DNA of 57,761 bases from Alphaproteobacteria bacterium (GTDB lineage: Bacteria; Pseudomonadota; Alphaproteobacteria; CADEGL01). The notes beneath the pieces are model-generated. The model worked only from the letters and a program-made list of their open reading frames with translations. It did no database searches and was not told the origin of the DNA. Positions 17,774 to 32,347 of this stretch are shown in pieces (position 1 is the stretch's first letter; each line of letters opens with the position of its first letter). A program made the translations under genes and the position numbers. The stretch is from NCBI GenBank assembly GCA_026400755.1, contig JAPLOM010000022.1:61901-119661 (forward strand). The letters run 5' to 3'.

Positions 17774-18684
17774 CGAAGAAATCCGTCGTGGTGCTCCTGG
17801 GCGGCTGGTCGGCCGAGCGCGAGGTCTCGCTGGTCAGCGGCGCGGCCGTGGTCAAGGCGCTGGCCGAGGCCGGCTACGAGGTTCGCACCCACGACATGAC
17901 GCATGATCTGGGCGCCTTGATGCGCGCGCTCGAGCCGCGCCCGGATGCTGTCTTCAACGCGCTGCATGGCCGCTACGGCGAGGACGGGCGCATCCAGGGC
18001 ATCCTCGACATCCTGGGCGTGCCCTACACGCACTCGGGCATGCTGGCCTCGGCTATGGCTATGAACAAGCCACTGGCCAAGCGCCTGTTCGAGGACGCCG
18101 GCATTCCCTGCCCGCCGGGCCTGGTGATCCGCGCCTCCGAGGCTTTCAAAGCCCATCCGATGGAACCGCCCTACGTGATGAAGCCGCTCGAGGAAGGCTC
18201 GAGCGTCGGCGTCGTCATCGTGCAGAAGGGCGACAACCTGGCGCCCATGGACTGGCCCTACGGCGACGAAATCATGGTCGAGCGCTTCATCCCCGGCCGC
18301 GAGATCACCGTGGCGGTGATGGGAGACCGGCCGCTTGCGGTGACCGAACTGCGCCCGCACGGCGGCTTCTACGACTACGAGGCCAAATACACGGACGGCA
18401 AAACCGAGCATCTGATCCCGGCGCCGTTGCCGAAAGACGCCTACGACGAAGCCATGGACATCGCGCTGCGCGCGCATCAGGCGCTGGGCTGCCGCGGCGT
18501 CAGCCGTTCGGACCTGCGCTACGACGACACCGAAGGCGGCCGGGGCCGCTTCTACCTGCTCGAGGTCAACACCCAGCCCGGCATGACGCCGCTTTCGCTC
18601 GTGCCGGAGCAGGCCGCCCATGTCGGCATCTCGTTCCCCGAGCTGTGCCGCTGGATGGTGGAGAACGCCCGATGCGAAGCCTGA
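17770..18684 (+). CDS. ddl: D-alanine--D-alanine ligase
   Basis: 304 residues; ATP-grasp enzyme making the D-Ala-D-Ala used by MurF. LLGGWSAEREVSLVSG near the N-terminus, HGRYGEDGRIQGILDILGVPYTHSG, VMKPLEEGSSVGV (ATP-grasp) and the metal-binding EVNTQPGMTPLSLVPEQA at the C-terminus are all present. ATG 17770 is chosen for its 4-nt overlap with the murB stop; a frame extension to 17740 is inside murB. It overlaps ftsQ by 13 nt. Confidence 0.95.
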   Translation: MTKKSVVVLLGGWSAEREVSLVSGAAVVKALAEAGYEVRTHDMTHDLGALMRALEPRPDAVFNALHGRYGEDGRIQGILDILGVPYTHSGMLASAMAMNKPLAKRLFEDAGIPCPPGLVIRASEAFKAHPMEPPYVMKPLEEGSSVGVVIVQKGDNLAPMDWPYGDEIMVERFIPGREITVAVMGDRPLAVTELRPHGGFYDYEAKYTDGKTEHLIPAPLPKDAYDEAMDIALRAHQALGCRGVSRSDLRYDDTEGGRGRFYLLEVNTQPGMTPLSLVPEQAAHVGISFPELCRWMVENARCEA

Positions 18685-19547
18685 ACCCGTTCCGCGCCAA
18701 GACGAAGAAGAAGGGCGCACGCCGCCGCGGCGGCAACAAGTGGCTGCGCAAGGCGGCGCCCATCGCCGCCGTAGTCGTGCCCGTGCTGGCGCTCATCGGC
18801 GGCGCGACCTGGCTGTGGCGCGCGGGTTACGTGGCCGAGGCGTCGGCCGCCGTGCGCGACGGCGTGGCCGAGGCGGCCGGCTCGTTCGGCCTGTCGGTCG
18901 GCAACGTCTATCTGGAAGGGCGCGAGAACGCCGGCAAGGACGAGGTCATGACCGCGCTGCAGATTCGCCGCGGCGCGCCCCTGTTCGGCTTCGACCTGTT
19001 CGCCGCCAAGGCGCGGCTGGAAGCCTTGCCCTGGGTGCAGTCGGCCGCGGTCGAGCGCCGCACGCCCGACACGATCTATATCCGCATCGTCGAGCGCCAG
19101 CCCTTCGCGCTGTGGCAGCACGACGGGCGCGTGATGCTGGTGGACCACGAAGGCGTGGTGCTGACCGACAAGGGGCTGGACCGTTTCGGCAACCTGCTCT
19201 TGCTGGTGGGGCCCGAGGCGCCGGGCCACGCGCAGGAGCTGTTCGACATGATCGCCGTCGAGCCCGACCTGGCGCGGCGCGTGACCGCCGCCGTGCGCGT
19301 CGGCGGGCGGCGCTGGAACGTCCAGCTCGACGATTCGATCGAAGTGAAGCTGCCCGAGGACGACGCGGCCGGCGCCTGGACGCGTCTGGCCCATGTCGAA
19401 CGGACGCAAGGGATTCTCAAGCGCGACTTGGCCGCGGTCGATTTGCGCCTGCCGGACCGGCTGGTGGTGACGCTGCCGACCGAGGTGATCGCGCGGCCCA
19501 AGCCCGGGCGCAAGCCGGGCACCGCGGGCAAGGACCACGAAACGTGA
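18672..19547 (+). CDS. ftsQ: Cell division protein FtsQ
   Basis: 291 residues, bitopic divisome protein linking FtsZ/FtsA-side and FtsL/FtsB-side components. A very basic cytoplasmic tail (KTKKKGARRRGGNKW) precedes one membrane helix at about 35-55. A POTRA domain follows (VGNVYLEGRENAGKDEV...), then the FtsQ domain with RTPDTIYIRIVERQPFALWQ. The C-terminus is basic. ATG 18672 lies inside the end of ddl. Low primary conservation is normal; gene position supports the call. Confidence 0.9.
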   Translation: MRSLNPFRAKTKKKGARRRGGNKWLRKAAPIAAVVVPVLALIGGATWLWRAGYVAEASAAVRDGVAEAAGSFGLSVGNVYLEGRENAGKDEVMTALQIRRGAPLFGFDLFAAKARLEALPWVQSAAVERRTPDTIYIRIVERQPFALWQHDGRVMLVDHEGVVLTDKGLDRFGNLLLLVGPEAPGHAQELFDMIAVEPDLARRVTAAVRVGGRRWNVQLDDSIEVKLPEDDAAGAWTRLAHVERTQGILKRDLAAVDLRLPDRLVVTLPTEVIARPKPGRKPGTAGKDHET

Positions 19548-19572
19548 CCGGGGAACGAGGGGAACTGACGTC

Positions 19573-20820
19573 GTGAGCAAGATTCGCACGGGCCTGATCG
19601 CGGCGCTGGATGTGGGTAGCACCAAGCTGTGCTGTTTCATCGCGCGCGCGGACGCCTCCAGCGACATCCGGGTGATCGGCATCGGCCACCAGATGGCCAA
19701 AGGGGTGCGCAGCGGCGCCATCGTCGACATGGACGCGGCGGAAATCTCGATCCGCAACGCGGTTCACGCGGCCGAGCAGATGGCCGGAGAGACCATCGAG
19801 CAACTCATCGTCAACGTCTCGTGCGGCAATCCTTCCTCACGCACGGTCGGTGTCGAGGTCTCGATCGACGGCTACGAGGTCGGCGACGACGACGTCGGCC
19901 GCGTGCTGTCCCAGGGCTACGAAGACGCGGCGGCCACCGACCGCGAGCTTCTGCACATGATTCCCGTCGGCTTCTCGCTCGACGGCGCGCGGGTCAGCGA
20001 TCCGCGCGGCATGTACGGCGACCATCTGGGCGCCAGCATGCACGTCATCACGGCGGGCGCCAGCGCGGTGCGCAACCTGACCACCTGCATCGAGCGCTGC
20101 CATCTCGAAATCGAGACGCGCGTTTCCTCACCCTACGCCTCGGCGCTGGCGACGCTTGTCGACGACGAGATGGAACTGGGTGCGACGCTGCTCGACATGG
20201 GCGGCGGCGTCACCTCGATCGCGGTCTTCTTCGGCGGCGAGGTTGTCTACACCGACACGATTCCCGTGGGCGGCTCGCACGTCACCAACGACATCGCACG
20301 CGGCCTGTCCACGCCGGTCGTGGGCGCCGAGCGCATCAAGACGCTTTACGGCAGCGCCATGCCCTCGCCGTCCGACAACCGCGACTTCATCGACGTACCC
20401 CAGATCGGCCACGAGACGCCCAACCAGGGCCAAGCCAACCACGTTCCCAAGTCGATCCTGGTCGGCATCATCCAGCCGCGCCTGGAAGAGACCTTCGAGT
20501 TGGTGCGCGCGCGCCTGGAGGCCAGCGGCTTCGACCGCGTGGCCGGCCGGCGCCTGGTGATGACCGGGGGCGCGAGCCAATTGCCGGGCGCCGCCGATTT
20601 GGGCGCGCTCGTCCTCGACAAGCAGGTCCGCCTGGGCCGTCCGGTGCGCGTCGCCGGCATCGCGGAAGCGACCGGCGGACCCGCCTTCGCAACGTGCGCG
20701 GGCTTGCTCACCTACGCGGTGCACAAGCCCGGACTTCTCGCGCAACAGATCGTGCCGCCGATGCGGAACGGCGCCGGCATGGTGGGCCGGATCGGTTCGT
20801 GGCTGCGCGAAAACTTCTGA
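19573..20820 (+). CDS. ftsA: Cell division protein FtsA
   Basis: 415 residues; actin-like ATPase that tethers FtsZ to the membrane. Phosphate loop ALDVGSTKLCC at about 11-21, the SHS2 subdomain following, TLLDMGGGVTSIAVF as the second phosphate motif, and GGASQLPGAADL near the C-terminus. The tail RIGSWLRENF is the amphipathic membrane-binding helix. Start GTG 19573 is preceded by GAGGGGAACTGAC. A 96-base gap separates it from ftsZ. Confidence 0.95.
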   Translation: MSKIRTGLIAALDVGSTKLCCFIARADASSDIRVIGIGHQMAKGVRSGAIVDMDAAEISIRNAVHAAEQMAGETIEQLIVNVSCGNPSSRTVGVEVSIDGYEVGDDDVGRVLSQGYEDAAATDRELLHMIPVGFSLDGARVSDPRGMYGDHLGASMHVITAGASAVRNLTTCIERCHLEIETRVSSPYASALATLVDDEMELGATLLDMGGGVTSIAVFFGGEVVYTDTIPVGGSHVTNDIARGLSTPVVGAERIKTLYGSAMPSPSDNRDFIDVPQIGHETPNQGQANHVPKSILVGIIQPRLEETFELVRARLEASGFDRVAGRRLVMTGGASQLPGAADLGALVLDKQVRLGRPVRVAGIAEATGGPAFATCAGLLTYAVHKPGLLAQQIVPPMRNGAGMVGRIGSWLRENF

Positions 20821-20916
20821 TCCGAGGTGCCACAGCCATGAACGCATGAGGGCGGAAATGACGAAAAGAAACGAGACACGAAACCTGCAACGACACGTTT
20901 TGAGACGGAGGACCCA

Positions 20917-22620
20917 ATGACCTTGAACCTATCGGTACCTGTCACGATCCAAGACCTGAAGCCGCGTATCGTGGTTGTCGGCGTCGGTGGCGCCGGCGGC
21001 AACGCGGTCGAGAACATGATCCAGTCCCAGCTCGAGGGCGTCGAGTTCCTGGTCACCAACACGGATGCCCAGGCGCTCGCCCTCTCCAGCTCGCCGCAGA
21101 AGATCCAGCTCGGCCTGACCGTGACCCAGGGTCTCGGCGCCGGCTCGCGTCCGGACATCGGCCGCGCCGCCGCCGAGGAAGGGATCGATCAGATCGTCGA
21201 GCACCTTCAAGGCGCGCACATGGTGTTCATCACCGCCGGCATGGGCGGCGGCACCGGCACGGGCGCCGGTCCCGTCATCGCCCGCGCCGCGCGCGAGATG
21301 GGCGTCCTGACCGTGGGCGTGGTGACCAAGCCCTTCCACTTCGAGGGCGCGCACCGCATGAAGACGGCGGAACAGGGCATCCAGGACCTGACGCAGTACG
21401 TCGACACTCTGATCATCATCCCGAACCAGAACCTGTTCCGGGTGGCCAACGAGAAGACGACCTTCGCCGACGCGTTCAAGATGGCGGACGACGTCCTCTA
21501 CTCCGGCGTACGCGGTGTGACCGACCTGATGGTCATGCCGGGCCTCATCAACCTCGACTTCTCCGACATCCGCACCGTGATGGCCGAGATGGGCAAGGCC
21601 ATGATGGGCACGGGCGAGGCGTCGGGCGACCGTCGCGCGCTCGATGCCGCCGAGGCGGCGATCTCGAATCCGCTGCTCGAGGACATCACGATGAAGGGCG
21701 CGAAAGGCGTGCTCATCAACATCACGGGCGGCCTCGACATGACGCTGTTCGAGGTTGACGAGGCGGCCAACCGCATCCGCGACGAAGTCGACTCCGATGC
21801 GAACATCATCTTCGGCTCGACCTTCGACGAAAGCCTGGAAGGCCTGATGCGCGTTTCGGTCGTGGCGACCGGCATCGACGCCGAACAGATGGCGATGCCA
21901 AAGCCCGGCCAGCCGCTCATGGTCGTCGAAGGCGGACGCCGCGCGACGGGCCGCGGCGCGGCCTGGGCGGGTGCGACGGCCGAAGCGGCGATGGCCCCCA
22001 CGGCCATGGCCACCCAGACCATCGCGGAAACCGCCATGCAGGCGGCTCCCGTCATGGCTGCCATGGTCCAGCCGGCCCCCACGGCCGCGCCGGTCATGGA
22101 ACCCCGCGTGATCCCGGCCGCTCCGGCCATGGTCCCGTCTCGTCCCGCCGCCGCTCCGGTCATGAGCGCCCCGGTGCAGGAGCCCGCTCCTGCCGCCCCG
22201 GCGCCCGAGGCCGAAGCCCCGGCTCCGCTGATGGCCGAACCCCCGGTCGCGGCCGCCCCGATAGCTGCCCCGGCCGTGAAAAACCCCGCGGCCGCCTTCA
22301 TTCCGCCCCGCCCGGTCGAGCCAAGCGGCAAGCGGACGGTCGAGCCCGTAGCCAATCCGTTCACCACGGCGGACCTGGTCAATGCCGGTTCGGCACCGGC
22401 GAAGCCCACCCGTGGCCGCATCGGCTCCCTGTTCGGCAGGGTGACGGGCGGTAGCCCCCCCAGAAAGACCCCTGCGGCTCCGGCCGAGTCCGCGAAAGCG
22501 GCCCCGGCCCCGGCCCAAACGTCCCTGGGCGGCCTGGACCCGAAAGACCGGGTCAAGGTCTCGGAAGGGGATGACGATCTGCTCGACATTCCCGCGTTCC
22601 TCCGCCGTCAGGCCAACTGA
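20917..22620 (+). CDS. ftsZ: Cell division GTPase FtsZ, with long Ala/Pro/Met-rich linker
   Basis: 567 residues; tubulin-like GTPase that forms the Z ring. The core (about 15-330) has [12 protein letters not shown], the GTP signature [11 protein letters not shown] and [12 protein letters not shown] disordered linker of about 200 residues, rich in Ala, Pro and Met with recurrent APVM-like words, separates the core from the conserved C-terminal peptide [15 protein letters not shown] that binds FtsA and other partners. The linker is longer than in E. coli but usual in alphaproteobacteria. Ribosome site ACGGAGGACCCA directly precedes ATG 20917. Confidence 0.97.
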   Translation: MTLNLSVPVTIQDLKPRIVVVGVGGAGGNAVENMIQSQLEGVEFLVTNTDAQALALSSSPQKIQLGLTVTQGLGAGSRPDIGRAAAEEGIDQIVEHLQGAHMVFITAGMGGGTGTGAGPVIARAAREMGVLTVGVVTKPFHFEGAHRMKTAEQGIQDLTQYVDTLIIIPNQNLFRVANEKTTFADAFKMADDVLYSGVRGVTDLMVMPGLINLDFSDIRTVMAEMGKAMMGTGEASGDRRALDAAEAAISNPLLEDITMKGAKGVLINITGGLDMTLFEVDEAANRIRDEVDSDANIIFGSTFDESLEGLMRVSVVATGIDAEQMAMPKPGQPLMVVEGGRRATGRGAAWAGATAEAAMAPTAMATQTIAETAMQAAPVMAAMVQPAPTAAPVMEPRVIPAAPAMVPSRPAAAPVMSAPVQEPAPAAPAPEAEAPAPLMAEPPVAAAPIAAPAVKNPAAAFIPPRPVEPSGKRTVEPVANPFTTADLVNAGSAPAKPTRGRIGSLFGRVTGGSPPRKTPAAPAESAKAAPAPAQTSLGGLDPKDRVKVSEGDDDLLDIPAFLRRQAN

Positions 22621-22661
22621 CGGAAAGGGCGCAACATTCTGTAACAATTAGTGATTTGAGT

Positions 22662-22692
22662 GCTTCGGGGGTGCGGGTTACACCTCCGAAGC
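22662..22692 (+). terminator. Hairpin between ftsZ and lpxC
   Basis: Arms GCTTCGGGGGTG (22662-22673) and CACCTCCGAAGC (22681-22692) pair over 12 positions with a single G-U wobble, around a 7-nt loop. No T-run follows, so it is not a canonical intrinsic terminator; it may be an attenuator, mRNA-stabilising structure or processing site that sets ftsZ apart from lpxC. Call by structure only. Confidence 0.45.
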
Positions 22693-22788
22693 GCCCGAAT
22701 CCCCGCCCCAAGGGGGGTAAGGCCGGGCGCCTAGATAAGGACGTTCGAGCCTCGGATGAACGGGCGGGAACGAAGGGGTCGCAAGAAA

Positions 22789-23718
22789 ATGTCGGTTCGC
22801 CGCGACGGCACTACGTTTCAGAATACGCTGAAGACCTCCGCTGCTTGTACCGGCACGGGGCTGCATCGTGGCAAGACGGTGTCGATGACGCTGTCGCCCG
22901 CCGCGCCCAACACCGGCATCATTTTCCAGCGCTCGGACATGGGCGGAACGATCGTTCCCGCCACGTGGCGTCATGTGATCGACACGCGTCTGTGCAGCGT
23001 GGTCGGCGTCGAGGGTGGCGCGCGCGTCGGCACGATCGAACATCTGATGGCCGCGCTTGCGGGCTGCGGCGTCGACAATGCGCGCATCGAGATCGACGGG
23101 CCGGAAGTGCCCGCCATGGACGGCAGCTCCGCGCCGTTCGTCGCGATGATCGAAAAAGCCGGCTTGGCGCGCCAGGGCTTACGCCGCCGCATGATCGAGG
23201 TTCTGAAGCCCATCACTGTGTCTGATAAGTCCGCGCATGCGTCGCTGGGCCCGTCGGATTCCTTCAAGGTCAGCTGCGAGATCGACTTCGACAACGCGGC
23301 GATCCAGCGTCAGTCGGCGACCGTCACGCTGATGAACGGCGCGTTCAAGTCCAAGATCAGCCGCGCGCGGACCTTCGGTTTCGAAAGCGAGGTCGAAGCG
23401 CTGCGCAACGCCGGCCTGGCGCTGGGCGGCTCGCTGGAGAACGCCATCGTCATCGGCCGCGACGGCATCCTCAACGAGGAAGGCCTGCGCTACGAGGACG
23501 AGTTCGTCCGCCACAAGATCCTGGACTGCGTCGGCGACCTGTATCTGGCCGGCGCGCCGATCCTGGGGCATTTCCGCGGCTACCGCTCCGGCCATGCGCT
23601 CAACCTGCGCGTGCTGGAGACCTTGTTCGCCGACCCCACGGCATGGCGCTATACGACCGCCGCCGCCCGGGCCAAGACAGTCGCGTCGCCGGCATTTCAG
23701 TTGGCTGCCGGCGACTAA
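22789..23718 (+). CDS. lpxC: UDP-3-O-acyl-N-acetylglucosamine deacetylase LpxC
   Basis: About 309 residues; zinc amidase catalysing the first committed step of lipid A synthesis. CTGTGLHRGKTV is the N-terminal signature; the zinc-ligand motif GTIEHLMAALAGCGVDN, PAMDGSSAPFV, ILDCVGDLYLAG and the C-terminal zinc/general-base stretch GHFRGYRSGHALN are present. ATG 22789 (MSVRRDG) fits the family N-terminus; ATG 22756 would add 11 mostly basic residues and cannot be excluded. It closes the dcw cluster and is followed directly by an intrinsic terminator. Confidence 0.94.
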   Translation: MSVRRDGTTFQNTLKTSAACTGTGLHRGKTVSMTLSPAAPNTGIIFQRSDMGGTIVPATWRHVIDTRLCSVVGVEGGARVGTIEHLMAALAGCGVDNARIEIDGPEVPAMDGSSAPFVAMIEKAGLARQGLRRRMIEVLKPITVSDKSAHASLGPSDSFKVSCEIDFDNAAIQRQSATVTLMNGAFKSKISRARTFGFESEVEALRNAGLALGGSLENAIVIGRDGILNEEGLRYEDEFVRHKILDCVGDLYLAGAPILGHFRGYRSGHALNLRVLETLFADPTAWRYTTAAARAKTVASPAFQLAAGD

Positions 23719-23741
23719 ACCCCCGCCCTGCGCGGGTTTTT
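23717..23741 (+). terminator. Intrinsic terminator after lpxC
   Basis: Overlapping the lpxC stop, AAACCCCCGC and GCGCGGGTTT form a ten-position stem with one mismatch around a short CCT loop, followed by TTTTT. It most likely ends dcw transcription. Confidence 0.8.
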
Positions 23742-23878
23742 CCCCGTAAAATCGGACGGCTGGCTGGCCCGGATCGCTGCCTTTCGCAGGCAGCCCGTGC
23801 TATATTAAGAAGTCATCGGCGCATGCCTGCCAGCCCATCGGCGGCGCGCCCAGCAACGGCCAGGCATCTATCTTCGGA

Positions 23879-24703
23879 ATGAAGCACATCCAGGCAACAT
23901 TCGCGCGCATCGCGACCGTCGTCCTGCTTTCTTCCGCACTTCTTCTTTCCGCCTGTTCGGGCGACGAGAAGAAGGAAGAAACGACCTACATCGAAGGCTC
24001 GGTCGAGACCCTCTACAACACCGGGATGGATTACCTCCAGGAAGAGAACTTCAAGGAGGCTGCGGTCTATTTCAACGAAGTGGAGCGGCAGCATCCCTAT
24101 TCGATCTGGGCAACCAAGGCCCAGCTCATGGCCGGCTATGCGTATTACCGCAACCGGCAATACGACGATTCGCTGAACACCCTCGACCGTTTCGTCCAGC
24201 TTCACCCCGGCAACCGCGACGCAGCCTACGCCATGTATCTGCGCGCGCTCTGCTATTACGAGCAGATCGCCGACGTGAAGCGCGACCAGAAGAACACCGA
24301 GCGCGCGCTGGACGGCTTCAAGGAGGTCATGCGCCGCTATCCGGATAGCCGCTATGCGCGCGACGCCAAGGAAAAGATCGAACTGACCGAGGACCATCTG
24401 GCTGGCAAGGAGATGGAGGTCGGCCGCTATTACCTGAAGCGCGGACAGTACCTGGCCGCGCTCAACCGTTTCCGCACGGTGGTGACGCAGTACCAGACCA
24501 GCACGCACACACCGGAAGCGATGCACCGCTTGGTCGAGTGCTACATAGCGCTGGGCATGACCGACGAGGCGCGCCGCACCGCCGCCGTGCTGGGCTACAA
24601 TTTCCCCGGCAGCCAGTGGTACATCGACAGTTACGCGCTGGTCGAAGGCGTCTCGGTCGAGACCGCCGAGGGCAAGAAACCGTCCTTCTGGGACTGGTTC
24701 TGA
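23879..24703 (+). CDS. bamD: Outer membrane protein assembly factor BamD
   Basis: 274 residues; lipoprotein of the BAM complex that inserts outer-membrane beta-barrels. A signal peptide ends in the lipobox LLSAC with Cys26 as the lipidated residue. Five TPR-like helical pairs follow (TLYNTGMDYLQEENFKEA, AYAYYRNRQYDDSL, and so on), including VERQHPYSIWATKAQLM and MRRYPDSRYARDA, which are BamD hallmarks. recN begins 10 bases after the stop, the usual alphaproteobacterial order lpxC-bamD-recN. Confidence 0.93.
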   Translation: MKHIQATFARIATVVLLSSALLLSACSGDEKKEETTYIEGSVETLYNTGMDYLQEENFKEAAVYFNEVERQHPYSIWATKAQLMAGYAYYRNRQYDDSLNTLDRFVQLHPGNRDAAYAMYLRALCYYEQIADVKRDQKNTERALDGFKEVMRRYPDSRYARDAKEKIELTEDHLAGKEMEVGRYYLKRGQYLAALNRFRTVVTQYQTSTHTPEAMHRLVECYIALGMTDEARRTAAVLGYNFPGSQWYIDSYALVEGVSVETAEGKKPSFWDWF

Positions 24704-24713
24704 TTCCCATCCG

Positions 24714-29098
<4,385 letters not shown>

Positions 29099-29106
<8 letters not shown>

Positions 29107-32062
29107 GGAGCGGCTTGCCTCCCTCATCGAGGAAATTGGGCGCGACGATGCGGGCCGCGACGGTCTTGCCCGCCAGCGGTGCCAAGATGGTCTTGCCGTG
29201 GTGGTCGCGGCCGCCCTTCACCAGCGCCAGCGCGAAGCCACGGCCGAGATTGGGGCTCCAATAGCTGGAGGTGACGTGGCCGACCATGCGGACGGGCGAT
29301 TCGGCCGCATCCCAGACCAGTTGCGCGCCCTCCGGCAGCACCTCGGCCGGATCGGCGGGCAGAAGCCCCACCAGCTGCTTGCGGTCGGCGCGCGATGTGT
29401 CGGGCCGCGCGAACGAGCGCTTGCCCAGGAAGTCCTTCTGCTTCGAGACGATCCAGTCCATGCCGAGATCGAGCGGCGTGACCGTGCCGTCCGTCTCCTG
29501 CCCCACGATGATAAAGCCCTTCTCGGCGCGCAGAACATGCATGGCCTCGGTGCCGTAGGGCGTGATGCCGTGCTTCTCGCCCGCCGCCATCACGGCTTCC
29601 CACAGCGCAAGCCCGTGATGCGACGGCACGTTCACTTCATAAGACGGCTCGCCCGTGAAGCTGATGCGGAAGATGCGCGCGAGCAGGCCGGCCACCACGC
29701 CTTCGCGCATGGAGAGGAACGGGAAAGACTCCTCGTCCACCGCCACAGCGGGCGCCAGTTCGCGCAACACGTCGCCCGCGCGCGGACCGGCGAAGGACAC
29801 CGTGGCCCACTGCTCGGTCACCGAGGTGAGATACACCTTCATGTGCGGCCATTCGGTCTGGAGCCATTCCTCCAGCCATTCCAGGACGCGTGCGGCGCCG
29901 CCCGTAGTCGTGGTCATGAAGAAATGGTCGTCGGCCAGCCGCGTGGTGACGCCGTCGTCGAACACCATGCCGTCGTCGCGGCACATGAGGCCGTAGCGGC
30001 AGCGCCCCACGCCAAGCTTACGAAACCCGTTGGTGTAGACGCGGTCCAGGAACTCGGCCGCGTCGGGCCCACGCACATCGATCTTGCCGAGCGTCGAGGC
30101 GTCCAGCACGCCCAGAGAGGTCCGCACCGCCTTGGCCTCGCGGCGCACGGCGGCGTGCATGTCCTCGCCGCCTTGCGGGTAGTACCAGGGTCGCTTCCAC
30201 TGGCCGACATCCTCGAACGCGGCGCCACGCGCGACATGCCAGGAATGAATCGGCGTCACGCGGATGGGATCGAGCCGGTCGCCGCGGTCGCGCCCGGCCA
30301 TGGCGCCATAGGTGACCGGCGTGTAGGGCGCGCGGAACGTCGTGGTACCCGTCGCCGGAATGGCGCGGCCTGTGGCGTCGGACAAAATCGCCAGCGCGTT
30401 GACGTTGGAGGTCTTGCCCTGGTCGGTCGCCATGCCGGTGGTGGTGTAGCGCTTCAGATGCTCGACCGATTCGAAGCCCTCGCGCGCGGCCAGCCGCAGG
30501 TCGGACGCGGTCACGTCGTTCTGGAAGTCTACGAAGGATTTGCCTCGCCCTTCTGCGCCCGGCACCTGCCAGAGCGGATGGGGTGGCGCTTCCTTGGGAT
30601 CGTCCACGATAGGAGGTTCGGGCGCACGCCAGCCGCCAAAGCCCACGTCCTTCGCCGCTTCCGCTCCGGCGTTCAGGCCCTCAGCCAGGGCCGCACCCAG
30701 GGCGAAGGTGCCGTTGGCGGCACCCACCGAGCGCTGGGCCTGGGCAGCCGTGCCCGGCACGAAGCACGACTTGGCCTCGTCCCAGCGCAGCTTGCCCTGA
30801 GACTGGCTGAACAAATGGACGACCGGGCTCCAGCCGCCGGAGACGGCCAAGAGGTCGCAGGCCACGCCGCGCGCCGCCCCACCGCCGAGCGGGCCGATGG
30901 AAACCGCTTCCAGCCGCTTGCCGCCGGTTGCGGCGGCGACGGCCTGACCGTTTAGAATCTCGATACCCCGCGCGCGCACTTGCGCGGGCAGATCTCCAGG
31001 AGACGATTCGCGCGGATCGACCACGGCCAGCACCTGCGCGCCGGCCTCGGCCAAGTCGAGTGCCGTGCGGTAGGCGCCGTCGTTGTTCGCAAACACCACG
31101 GCGCGTTTGCCCGGCACGGCGGCATAGCGGTTGATGTAGGTCGAGACCGCGCCGGCCAGCATGACGCCGGGCCGGTCGTTGCCCGCGAAGACCAATGGCC
31201 GCTCATGCGCGCCCGTCGCCAGCACCACCTGGCGCGCGCGGACATGCCACAGGCGTTGGCGCGACAAACCCGCGGGCGCCGCCGGACCCAGATGGTCGGT
31301 GCGCCGCTCCAACAGGCAGAGATAATTATGGTCGTAATAGCCGAACACGGTCGTGCGCGGCAGAAGGCGCACGTTGGGCATGCCGCGCAGCTCATCCAGC
31401 GTAGCACGCAGCCACGCGTCCAGCGTTCCGCGCGCGGCCAGAAGCGAGCCGCCCAACTCTGCCTGCTCGTCGGCGATCAAGACGTCCGCGCCCGCGCGCG
31501 CGGCGGCCAGCGCCGCGGCCAGGCCCGCGGGCCCGCTGCCCGCGACCAGCACGTCGGCATGGACGTGGACTTTGTCGTAGAGGTCGGGATCGGCCTCTCG
31601 CGGCGCCTTGCCCAGCCCCGCCATGCGGCGGATGGCGGGCTCGTAGACGCGGTTCCAGAACGCGCGCGGCCACATGAACGTCTTGTAGTAGAAGCCCGCG
31701 ACGAACAGGCCCGAGACCAGGCCCGTGAGCGCGCCGAGATCCCATTCCAGGCTCGGCCAGGCATTCACCGCATCGGCGGTGAGGCCGTCATACAGCTCGA
31801 CCTGGGTCGCGCGCGCGTTGGGCTCGCTGTAGGCGCCCGCACCCAACTGCACCAGCGCGTTCGGCTCCTCGGCGCCCGCGGCATAGATGCCGCGCGGCCG
31901 GTGATATTTGAAACTGCGGCCGACCAGAAGCGCGTCGTTGGCGATCAAGGCAGAGGCCAGCGTGTCGCCCGCGAAGCCTTGATAGCGGCGGCCCGCGAAC
32001 CTGAACGACAAGGGCCGCGCGCGGTCGATGCGCCCGCCCGATGGCAGCCGGTGGCCGGTCAT
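29099..32062 (-). CDS. soxA: Sarcosine oxidase subunit alpha
   Basis: 987 residues; large subunit binding NAD+ and THF. An N-terminal ferredoxin-like domain (FRFAGRRYQGFAGDTLASALIAN) precedes a FAD/NAD Rossmann loop VAGSGPAGLAAALAAARAG at about 170-190. The C-terminal half is a GcvT/aminomethyltransferase-type THF domain (GEPSYEVNVPSHHG, YGTEAMHVLRAEKGFIIVGQETDG). The enzyme oxidises sarcosine to glycine; with THF the methyl group leaves as 5,10-methylene-THF, otherwise formaldehyde. GTG/ATG start at 32062 overlaps the soxD stop by 4 nt. Confidence 0.93.
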
Positions 32063-32340
32063 TCGGGCAGCTCTGGCTTGGGATCGCCCGGCTTATAGAC
32101 CGACGCGATCTCGTGCGTGATCGTGTGGCGCACCATGTTGAACCAGCGCCGGCAGCCCGCCGCATGATTCCAGCGCTCGCGGAACCAGCCTTTCGGATTG
32201 TCGCGCATGAACAGGTATTCGGCCCACGCGGCGTCGCCGGTCGCATTCGGATCGAGCGGGCGCGCGACATGCGCCTGGCCGCCATAGCGGAACTCCGTCT
32301 CGTCGCGTTCGCCACACCAGGGACAGGGGATCAGCAGCAT
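32059..32340 (-). CDS. soxD: Sarcosine oxidase subunit delta
   Basis: 93 residues; small zinc-binding subunit. The opening LLIPCPWCGERDETEF with the CPWCG knuckle, then ARPLDPNATGDAAWAEYLFMRDNPKGWFRERW and a C-terminal cysteine/histidine region (HAAGCRRWFNMVRHTITHEI) are the family pattern. Overlaps soxA by 4 nt and follows soxB by 7 bases. Confidence 0.93.
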   Translation of the reverse strand: MLLIPCPWCGERDETEFRYGGQAHVARPLDPNATGDAAWAEYLFMRDNPKGWFRERWNHAAGCRRWFNMVRHTITHEIASVYKPGDPKPELPE

Positions 32341-32347
32341 GGCGTCC

